Positions 57,861 through 64,000 of a stretch of DNA of 64,000 nt are shown here, in pieces (position 1 is the stretch's first letter; each line of letters begins with the position of its first letter). Source of the stretch: Shewanella gaetbuli. Its GTDB lineage: Bacteria; Pseudomonadota; Gammaproteobacteria; Enterobacterales; Shewanellaceae. Under the pieces are notes generated by a model. That model did no database searches and was not told the origin of the DNA. It worked only from the letters and a program-made list of their open reading frames with translations. The stretch spans positions 1-64,000 of the forward strand of contig NZ_JAKIKP010000008.1 of assembly GCF_023284065.1 (NCBI RefSeq), read 5' to 3'. The position numbers were made by a program, and so were the translations under genes.

Positions 57861-58712
57861 ATGGCAATTACTGCTGCCCAAGTTAAAGAACTTCGTGACC
57901 GCACTGGCGCTGGCATGATGGACTGTAAGAAAGCATTGACTGAAACTAACGGTGACATCGAGCTAGCAATTGATAACATGCGTAAAAGCGGTGCTGCAAA
58001 AGCTGCTAAAAAAGCGGGTAATATCGCTGCAGAAGGTACTATCCTTATCAAGAATGGTGAAGGTTACGCTGCATTAGTAGAAGTTAACTGTCAAACTGAC
58101 TTCGTAGCTAAAGATGCTAACTTCTTAGCATTTGCTAACGAAGTATTAGACGCTGCTACTGCTGCTAAAACAACTATCGAAGCATTAAAAGCACAATTTG
58201 AAGAAACTCGTGTTGCTTTAGTTGCTAAAATCGGTGAAAACATCAACGTTCGTCGCGTTGAGTACATCGATGGTGAAAACTTAGCTTCTTACCGTCACGG
58301 CGACCGTATTGGTGTTGTTGTTACTGGTGAAGCTGATGAAGAAACCTTAAAGCACATTGCTATGCACGTTGCTGCTTCTAAGCCTGAATTCGTTAAGCCT
58401 GAAGATGTTCCTGCTGATGTTGTTGAAAGAGAGCAAGCGCTTCAAGTTGAAATCGCAATGAACGAAGGTAAGCCTCAAGAAATCGCTGAGAAAATGGTTA
58501 TCGGTCGTATGAAGAAGTTTACTGGTGAGATCTCTCTTACTGGTCAACCATTCATCATGGAACCTAAGAAAACTGTTGGTGATATTCTTAAAGAGAAAGG
58601 CGCCACTGTTTCTAACTTCATTCGTTTAGAAGTGGGTGAAGGTATCGAGAAGAAAGAAGAAGATTTTGCTGCTGAAGTAGCTGCACAAATCGCTGCTACT
58701 AAAAAAGCGTAA
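57861..58712 (+). CDS. tsf: Translation elongation factor Ts
   Basis: EF-Ts is the nucleotide exchange factor for EF-Tu. The 283-residue product has an N-terminal UBA-like domain ([22 protein letters not shown]). It also has the exchange motif [10 protein letters not shown] and the C-terminal [22 protein letters not shown] precedes the ATG. Codon use is that of a highly expressed gene. Confidence 0.98.
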   Translation: MAITAAQVKELRDRTGAGMMDCKKALTETNGDIELAIDNMRKSGAAKAAKKAGNIAAEGTILIKNGEGYAALVEVNCQTDFVAKDANFLAFANEVLDAATAAKTTIEALKAQFEETRVALVAKIGENINVRRVEYIDGENLASYRHGDRIGVVVTGEADEETLKHIAMHVAASKPEFVKPEDVPADVVEREQALQVEIAMNEGKPQEIAEKMVIGRMKKFTGEISLTGQPFIMEPKKTVGDILKEKGATVSNFIRLEVGEGIEKKEEDFAAEVAAQIAATKKA

Positions 58713-58733
58713 TCGCTTTTCTCTAAATACCCT

Positions 58734-58760
58734 AAGACCGCAGCAATCGCTGCGGTCTTG
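58734..58760 (+). terminator. Hairpin between tsf and pyrH
   Basis: AAGACCGCAGC-AATC-GCTGCGGTCTT is an 11-bp stem followed by TTGTTAT. The T tract is imperfect, so partial read-through into pyrH is likely. Confidence 0.75.
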
Positions 58761-58780
58761 TTATAATTAGGATAAAAATT

Positions 58781-59515
58781 ATGAGCACCAATCCAAAACC
58801 AGCATTTAGACGTATTCTGCTTAAGTTAAGCGGTGAAGCATTAATGGGTGAAGAAGGCTTCGGCATTGACCCTAAAGTACTTGATCGTATGGCCCAAGAA
58901 GTGAAAGAACTTGTTGAGCTAGGCATTCAAGTTGGTGTTGTTATTGGTGGTGGTAATCTATTTCGTGGTGAAGGTCTAGCACAAGCTGGCATGAACCGTG
59001 TAGTGGGTGATCACATGGGTATGTTAGCCACGGTCATGAATGGCTTAGCCATGCGTGATGCTTTACACCGTGCTTATGTTAATGCTCGCCTAATGTCAGC
59101 TATCCCGTTAAAGGGTGTTTGTGATGACTACAACTGGGCTGAAGCAATTAGTTTATTGAAATCTGGCAGAGTGGTAATTTTTGCTGCCGGTACGGGTAAT
59201 CCCTTCTGTACTACTGATTCTGCTGCTTGTTTACGTGGCATTGAAATTGAAGCCGAAGTTGTGCTTAAAGGCACAAAAGTTGATGGTGTTTACTCTGCTG
59301 ACCCAATGAAAAATCCAGAAGCAGTGAAATATGACACATTAACATTCTCTGAAGTATTAGAGTCTGAGTTGAAAGTCATGGATCTTGCAGCCTTCACCAT
59401 GGCACGTGATCATGATATGCCTATCTTAGTATTCAACATGAATAAGCCTGGCGCTTTACGTCGTGTTATCATGGGCGAAAGCGAAGGCACTATTATTAAC
59501 AGCCAGAAAAAATAG
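58781..59515 (+). CDS. pyrH: UMP kinase
   Basis: PyrH phosphorylates UMP and belongs to the amino acid kinase fold. The 244-residue product has [25 protein letters not shown], the UMP-binding [15 protein letters not shown], and the [12 protein letters not shown] loop. AGGA precedes the ATG. The length is normal. Confidence 0.97.
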   Translation: MSTNPKPAFRRILLKLSGEALMGEEGFGIDPKVLDRMAQEVKELVELGIQVGVVIGGGNLFRGEGLAQAGMNRVVGDHMGMLATVMNGLAMRDALHRAYVNARLMSAIPLKGVCDDYNWAEAISLLKSGRVVIFAAGTGNPFCTTDSAACLRGIEIEAEVVLKGTKVDGVYSADPMKNPEAVKYDTLTFSEVLESELKVMDLAAFTMARDHDMPILVFNMNKPGALRRVIMGESEGTIINSQKK

Positions 59516-59615
59516 TCGCATAAAAGTGTACTCCTTGTTTGAGCTGATCTAGTGCCTGTGTCATTCTTTATTATCAGCTCACGCTAAATGAATATTTGTT
59601 AAAAAGGAAATTATT

Positions 59616-60173
59616 GTGATTGAAACAATTTTATTAGATGCGCAAGAGCGCATGGGAAAATGTGTTGATGCTACCAAAAATCAAATGGCTAAAGTGCGTA
59701 CAGGTCGTGCTCACCCAAGTCTATTAGATTCTATTCAAGTTTCTTATTACGGTGCAATGACACCGCTTAAGCAAGTTGCAAACATTGGTGTTGAAGATTC
59801 ACGTACCTTAAATGTAACGGTATTTGACCAAACATTGGTACAAGCGGTAGAAAAGGCCATTATGTCTTCAGACTTAGGCTTAAACCCAATGACTGCGGGT
59901 ACGTCAATGCGTATTCCTTTACCAGCGTTAACAGAAGAACGTCGTAAAGACTTCATCAAAGTTGTTCGCAACGAAGCTGAAAATGGCCGTATTGCTATTC
60001 GTAACGTTCGTCGTGACGCGATCAGTGAAGTTAAGAAGCTTGAAAAAGCCAAAGAGTGTACTGCAGATGATGTACGTCGTAGTGAAGACACGGTTCAGAA
60101 ACACACCGACGCAGCTATCAAGAATGTTGATCAGTTGTTAGCTGCCAAAGAAAAAGAATTAATGGAAGTGTAA
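59616..60173 (+). CDS. frr: Ribosome recycling factor
   Basis: RRF splits post-termination ribosomes together with EF-G. The 185-residue product has [21 protein letters not shown] and the [31 protein letters not shown] helix, read in parts. The start is a GTG with AAAGGAAA upstream, and the length of 185 equals the E. coli protein. Confidence 0.97.
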   Translation: MIETILLDAQERMGKCVDATKNQMAKVRTGRAHPSLLDSIQVSYYGAMTPLKQVANIGVEDSRTLNVTVFDQTLVQAVEKAIMSSDLGLNPMTAGTSMRIPLPALTEERRKDFIKVVRNEAENGRIAIRNVRRDAISEVKKLEKAKECTADDVRRSEDTVQKHTDAAIKNVDQLLAAKEKELMEV

Positions 60174-60251
60174 ACTTGTATTAATGCTAAGTGGGTGTTG
60201 GCTTTTGTAGGTGATTTTAACGGCGAAAGAACAACATGCGCTAGAGTTATT

Positions 60252-60289
60252 ACGCCGTGTAAGGGTATACTACACGGCGTTTGTTTTTT
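60252..60289 (+). terminator. Terminator-like hairpin between frr and uppS
   Basis: ACGCCGTGTA and TACACGGCGT, with a 9-nt loop, are followed by TTGTTTTTT, just upstream of uppS. It may separate the rpsB-frr and uppS-rseP transcription units. Confidence 0.85.
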
Positions 60290-60304
60290 ATAGGGTTGTT
60301 GTAG

Positions 60305-61120
60305 ATGTCTTCTACTATTGATTTTGAACCAGGTGTCACAGAATTATCGACATCGGAGACTTTACCAGGACAACTGTCTGAAGTTGTTAGGCAGTCTTTG
60401 CCTAAACATGTGGCCATCATAATGGACGGCAACGGACGCTGGGCTCAAAATAAAGGTATGCCTAGAGTAATTGGACACAAAGCGGGTGTAAAAGCCGTGA
60501 GACGTATTGTCAGTGTTGCCAGTCAATTAGGTATTGAGTCTTTGACCTTGTTTGCTTTTTCAAGTGAAAACTGGCGCAGACCGGATAAAGAAGTCACCTT
60601 ATTGATGGAGCTTTTTTTCAATGTGCTGCAACGAGAAATAAAACGCCTCGATAAAAATCAAGTCAAACTCAATATTATCGGTGATATTAGCCGATTCTCT
60701 TCTCGATTACAGAGTCAAATTATTAAGGCTCAAGAGCAGACTCAACATAATACTGGTCTAGTGTTAAATGTGGCCGCTAATTATGGTGGACGTTGGGATA
60801 TCGCTCAGGCTGTTCAAAAATTGGCCGAAAAAGTCGAAAGTGGCGAAATCAACAGCAGTCAGTTAACGGAAGCAGCAATTAATCAACATTTGTGCATGCA
60901 AAATCAAAGTGAAGTTGATTTAATGATCCGTACTGGCGGTGATTATCGCATCAGTAATTTTATTTTATGGCAGGCTGCCTATGCTGAGTTAGTCTTTACT
61001 GAAACTCTGTGGCCTGATTTTGATGAGAAAGCTTTTCATCACTCACTGGCAATTTTTGCCAGCCGACAGCGCCGATTTGGTTTGACCGGTAGTCAAATTG
61101 AAGAAATTCAAGCGCTCTAA
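60305..61120 (+). CDS. uppS: Undecaprenyl diphosphate synthase (cis-prenyltransferase)
   Basis: UppS makes the C55 lipid carrier precursor for cell wall synthesis. The 271-residue product has HVAIIMDGNGRWAQ with the catalytic Asp. LTLFAFSSENWRRP, DLMIRTGGDYRISNF and LWPDFDEKAF follow. The N-terminal extension of about 30 residues before the core is longer than in E. coli (253); a later start is possible, but no alternative ATG with a site was seen. Confidence 0.96.
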   Translation: MSSTIDFEPGVTELSTSETLPGQLSEVVRQSLPKHVAIIMDGNGRWAQNKGMPRVIGHKAGVKAVRRIVSVASQLGIESLTLFAFSSENWRRPDKEVTLLMELFFNVLQREIKRLDKNQVKLNIIGDISRFSSRLQSQIIKAQEQTQHNTGLVLNVAANYGGRWDIAQAVQKLAEKVESGEINSSQLTEAAINQHLCMQNQSEVDLMIRTGGDYRISNFILWQAAYAELVFTETLWPDFDEKAFHHSLAIFASRQRRFGLTGSQIEEIQAL

Positions 61121-61140
61121 TTCTTAAGAGGATTATTTTT

Positions 61141-61998
61141 TTGCTAAAACAACGAATAATAACAGCACTGTGTTTAATCCCCCTTGTATTGGCTGGGATA
61201 TTTTGGGCTCCAACCGTTTATTTTGCTTGGGGTTTAGTGCCTATTTTTGCCATAGCTGCAAAAGAGTGGGGCCGATTAATTGATAAAGAGTGTAATGTCA
61301 CTCAATGGTCATTTACCTTAACCGTCACCTCACTGTTAATTATCATCAATGTGATGTTTCCCGCTGATGAACTCTGGTTTAAAGGTCAAATCCACCCAAT
61401 GTTTTTGGCCATTATTAGTATTGGAGTGATGTGGTGGCTTATTAGTACGCTTTTAGTGATGAGTTTTCCTAAAAGTGCCAAAGTGTGGAACACCAGCCCT
61501 ATGTTGAAATCCATGTTTGGTCAGTTGACGTTAATTCCATGTTTTGTGTCACTTATTGCGCTTAAATCGTTAAGTAGTTCTGTCGATCCTTATTTTGGTG
61601 GCGCTTTAGTTTTTATTGTTATGTTAGTTGTGTGGGCTGCCGATACCGGAGCTTATTTTGCTGGACGAAGTTTAGGCAAACATAAATTAATGCCAAGTGT
61701 GAGTCCTGCTAAAACCTTAGAAGGTCTAGCAGGTGGTTTACTTACCACCATGCTGATTGTGGCAGGGGTGATGTATGTTTCACCAGAACAAGAGCTTGGT
61801 TTACTGATTGTAGTGACCTTGATTACCGCACTAGCGTCAGCCTTTGGTGACTTATCTGAAAGTATGTTTAAACGTGTGGCTGAAATTAAAGACTCAGGGA
61901 AAATTTTGCCAGGGCACGGTGGAATACTCGATAGAATTGACAGCTTAACTGCCGCATTTCCGGTATTTACGCTGATCTACATTGCAATGTGGATGTAG
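61141..61998 (+). CDS. cdsA: Phosphatidate cytidylyltransferase
   Basis: CdsA makes CDP-diacylglycerol from phosphatidate and CTP in the inner membrane. The 285-residue product has about eight hydrophobic segments. Its C-terminal signature runs from [20 protein letters not shown] through [12 protein letters not shown] to [19 protein letters not shown]. The start is a TTG with AGAGG upstream, 20 nt after uppS. Confidence 0.96.
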   Translation: MLKQRIITALCLIPLVLAGIFWAPTVYFAWGLVPIFAIAAKEWGRLIDKECNVTQWSFTLTVTSLLIIINVMFPADELWFKGQIHPMFLAIISIGVMWWLISTLLVMSFPKSAKVWNTSPMLKSMFGQLTLIPCFVSLIALKSLSSSVDPYFGGALVFIVMLVVWAADTGAYFAGRSLGKHKLMPSVSPAKTLEGLAGGLLTTMLIVAGVMYVSPEQELGLLIVVTLITALASAFGDLSESMFKRVAEIKDSGKILPGHGGILDRIDSLTAAFPVFTLIYIAMWM

Positions 61999-62003
61999 CC
62001 CTT

Positions 62004-63194
62004 ATGCAAAATATGGTTATTCTTGGAGCCACAGGTTCCATAGGTGCAAGTACCTTAAGCGTGATAGAGCAAAATGCTGAGCAGTATTCAGTTTATGCAT
62101 TGGTTGCTCATTCTAGTGTCGATAAAATGCTCAAACTATGTGTTGCTCATCAACCCAAGTTTGCCCATATGGTCGATGAATTAGCAGCAAAACAGTTACA
62201 AGATAAGTTACCTTCATCGTGTAAAACGCAAGTCACGAGCTCTGAGCAAGATTTAATTGCTTTGGTTACCCATGAAGATGTTGATACCGTTATGGCAGCT
62301 ATTGTAGGCGCTGCTGGGCTTGTACCAACCTTTGCAGCAGTTAAAGCGGGTAAACGCATTCTATTAGCAAATAAAGAAGCGCTTGTGATGTCAGGTGAGT
62401 TGTTTATGCAGACGGCGAAAGAGTCGGGGGCGACAATTTTACCGGTTGATAGTGAACATAATGCTATTTTTCAATGTATGCCTGAGTCGATTCAAACCAA
62501 TTTAGGTTACTGTAATCTTGAAGACGATGGTGTCAGTCATATTTTATTAACCGGTTCAGGTGGACCGTTTTTAAATACTGAGTTGTCGGCTTTAGCATTA
62601 ATGACTCCAGAGCAAGCATGTAACCACCCCAATTGGTCTATGGGTCGTAAAATTTCTGTAGATTCAGCGACAATGATGAATAAAGGCTTAGAATATATTG
62701 AAGCCAAATGGTTATTTAATACCCATGTCGATCAATTAAAAGTGGTGATTCACCCTCAAAGTGTTATTCATTCAATGGTGCAATACAAAGATGGTTCTGT
62801 GGTTGCGCAGATGGGAAATCCTGACATGCGCACACCTATTGCTCATTGTATGAGCTATCCACAGAGAATTTCTGCTGGTGTTGAACCTTTAGATTTTTTC
62901 ACAGTCGGACAATTAAGCTTCATTGAGCCAGACTTTAATCGATTTCCTTGTTTGAAGTTAGCGATTGAAGCGTGTCAGCAAGGTCAAACAGCAACAACGG
63001 TGCTCAATGCCGCTAACGAAATTGCTGTGGATGCTTTTTTAAGTGGCCAAATTAAATTTACCGACATTGCTACCATAAATGAAAGGTGTTTAACCACTGT
63101 TAGCCCTTCAGCGGTCAACACGATTGAAGATATTCTTTATCTTGATGGTCTTTCGAGACAGCAAGCGACCCTTAACGTAAAAGCATTATTGTAG
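62004..63194 (+). CDS. dxr: 1-deoxy-D-xylulose 5-phosphate reductoisomerase
   Basis: Dxr performs the committed step of the MEP isoprenoid pathway using NADPH. The 396-residue product has the nucleotide-binding [13 protein letters not shown] and [11 protein letters not shown]. The metal/substrate residues are in [11 protein letters not shown], and LTGSGGPF and [18 protein letters not shown] follow. The ATG at 62004 gives the family length; an upstream in-frame GTG at 61989 overlaps cdsA and adds five residues. Confidence 0.97.
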   Translation: MQNMVILGATGSIGASTLSVIEQNAEQYSVYALVAHSSVDKMLKLCVAHQPKFAHMVDELAAKQLQDKLPSSCKTQVTSSEQDLIALVTHEDVDTVMAAIVGAAGLVPTFAAVKAGKRILLANKEALVMSGELFMQTAKESGATILPVDSEHNAIFQCMPESIQTNLGYCNLEDDGVSHILLTGSGGPFLNTELSALALMTPEQACNHPNWSMGRKISVDSATMMNKGLEYIEAKWLFNTHVDQLKVVIHPQSVIHSMVQYKDGSVVAQMGNPDMRTPIAHCMSYPQRISAGVEPLDFFTVGQLSFIEPDFNRFPCLKLAIEACQQGQTATTVLNAANEIAVDAFLSGQIKFTDIATINERCLTTVSPSAVNTIEDILYLDGLSRQQATLNVKALL

Positions 63195-63205
63195 TCAGGA
63201 GTATA

Positions 63206-64000
63206 ATGTTCGATTTTTTTTGGAATTTAGCTTCATTTATCGTCGCGCTAGGTATTTTGATTGCCGGTCATGAATATGGCCATTTTTGGGTAGCGAGAAA
63301 GTGTGGCGTAAAAGTAGAAAAATTCTCTATTGGATTTGGTAAAGCTATTTGGCGTAAAACGGGCAAAGATGGCACAGAATATGTCATAGCTATGATTCCG
63401 TTAGGTGGCTACGTCAAAATGCTTGATGAGCGAGTAGAGGATGTACCTGAACATTTAAAACACCAAGCATTTAACCGTAAAAATGTGTGGCAGCGTATTG
63501 CCATTGTTTCAGCAGGGCCTATCGCAAACTTTATTTTAGCGATTATCGCGTTATATGCGATGTATCTGATTGGTGTTCCTTCTATTAAGCCTGTCATTGA
63601 TACCACAACGGTCGGCTCACCTGCACAAGTCATTCAATTAGATGAGCCACATCAAGTGACGGCAGTAGCAGGGCAAAAGGTACGCAACTGGGAAGAGGTT
63701 AATTTAGCTCTAGTTGGGCAAATTGGCAGTGACAAATTTGATATTAGTGTTATGCCATTAAATACCCTAGCTGACCCAGAGCACGCTAGCAAAACATACA
63801 AATTAGATACCCGTAATTGGAGATTTGACCCTGAAAAAGAGTCGCCAATTACTGCATTAGGGCTGGGGATTTTTAGACCCGCTATCGATCCTGTTATTGC
63901 GGCAATTACGGCCAATAGCGCCGCTGAATTAGCAGGGCTTAAGGTCGGCGATAAAATATTAAATATCAATCAACAACCGTACAAAGATTGGAATGGTTTT
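63206..64000 (+). CDS. rseP: Site-2 protease RseP (5' part; continues past window end)
   Basis: RseP is an intramembrane zinc metalloprotease that cleaves RseA to activate sigma-E and also clears remnant signal peptides. 265 codons are visible from the ATG, which has CAGGAG upstream. The HEYGH zinc motif lies at residues 22-26 in the first membrane segment. FSIGFGKAIW, IPLGGYVKML and the IVSAGPIANF second segment follow. A first PDZ-like region and the start of a second (AELAGLKVGDKIL) are seen. The zinc-binding Asp near the C-terminus is outside the window. Confidence 0.96.
   Translation, partial: MFDFFWNLASFIVALGILIAGHEYGHFWVARKCGVKVEKFSIGFGKAIWRKTGKDGTEYVIAMIPLGGYVKMLDERVEDVPEHLKHQAFNRKNVWQRIAIVSAGPIANFILAIIALYAMYLIGVPSIKPVIDTTTVGSPAQVIQLDEPHQVTAVAGQKVRNWEEVNLALVGQIGSDKFDISVMPLNTLADPEHASKTYKLDTRNWRFDPEKESPITALGLGIFRPAIDPVIAAITANSAAELAGLKVGDKILNINQQPYKDWNGF

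Noticed and set aside
58759..58767. Extended -10 promoter TGTTATAAT before pyrH
   Set aside because: A start about 7 nt downstream would leave the ribosome binding site outside the mRNA; the motif is probably the T-rich end of the tsf hairpin.

Overview
The window looks like chromosomal DNA of a marine gammaproteobacterium, most probably an EPA-producing Shewanella. The reasons are a pfaR-pfaA polyunsaturated fatty acid synthase locus with tandem ACPs, a split trpG/trpD with a fused trpCF, Shewanella/Vibrio-type gene neighbourhoods and a fairly low G+C content. This assignment rests on gene content and recognisable protein sequence only; no database was searched.

Layout. Positions 1-5705 (minus strand) hold the start of the pfa operon: pfaR, then pfaA, which runs off the left edge. 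Positions 6079-6453 encode a small VOC-fold protein. Positions 6729-7620 are a tandem array of MITE/REP-like elements. Positions 7721-12906 are the biotin locus, with bioA divergent from bioBFCD, followed by a second array that has duplicated the 3' tip of bioD. Positions 13447-16197 hold xthA, yciI, yciB and an orphan periplasmic binding protein. Positions 16317-23340 are the trp operon (trpL-E-G-D-CF-B-A, minus strand), with a Trp-rich leader peptide and attenuator. Positions 23680-27674 hold rnm, yciO, scpA, scpB and rluB, the usual neighbours of trp in this group. Positions 27834-29588 hold a repeat-containing lipoprotein, tRNA-Leu(TAA) with a duplicated 3' half, and an HU-like protein. 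Positions 29780-32713 hold an L,D-transpeptidase, a YcbK-type peptidase and rplY. Positions 32789-39720 hold tamA-tamB and a periplasmic isoaspartyl peptidase, followed by a third copy of the repeat family. Positions 40215-44683 hold a CBS protein and hrpA.

Positions 45069-46037 are the most regulatory part: a 26-codon small ORF with its own promoter-like and terminator-like signals, then a CsrB-type sRNA with 25 GGA motifs. A GacA/UvrY-type palindrome lies about 180 bp upstream of the inferred sRNA start. CsrB sits beside the yqcC-truC-yqcA group, as it does in E. coli. Positions 46083-52331 hold two DUF proteins, yqcC-truC-yqcA, a PtsG-like IICB, purU and a small unknown gene. Positions 52414-56663 (minus strand) are map-glnD-dapD. 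Positions 57014-64000 are the classic rpsB-tsf-pyrH-frr-uppS-cdsA-dxr-rseP chain, cut inside rseP.

Most of the window is conserved housekeeping sequence. I see no CRISPR array, no transposase and no obviously new multigene system. The less ordinary items are the three related repeat arrays, the duplicated tRNA-Leu 3' half, the CsrB locus, the two short ORFs and the 13-residue repeat lipoprotein.
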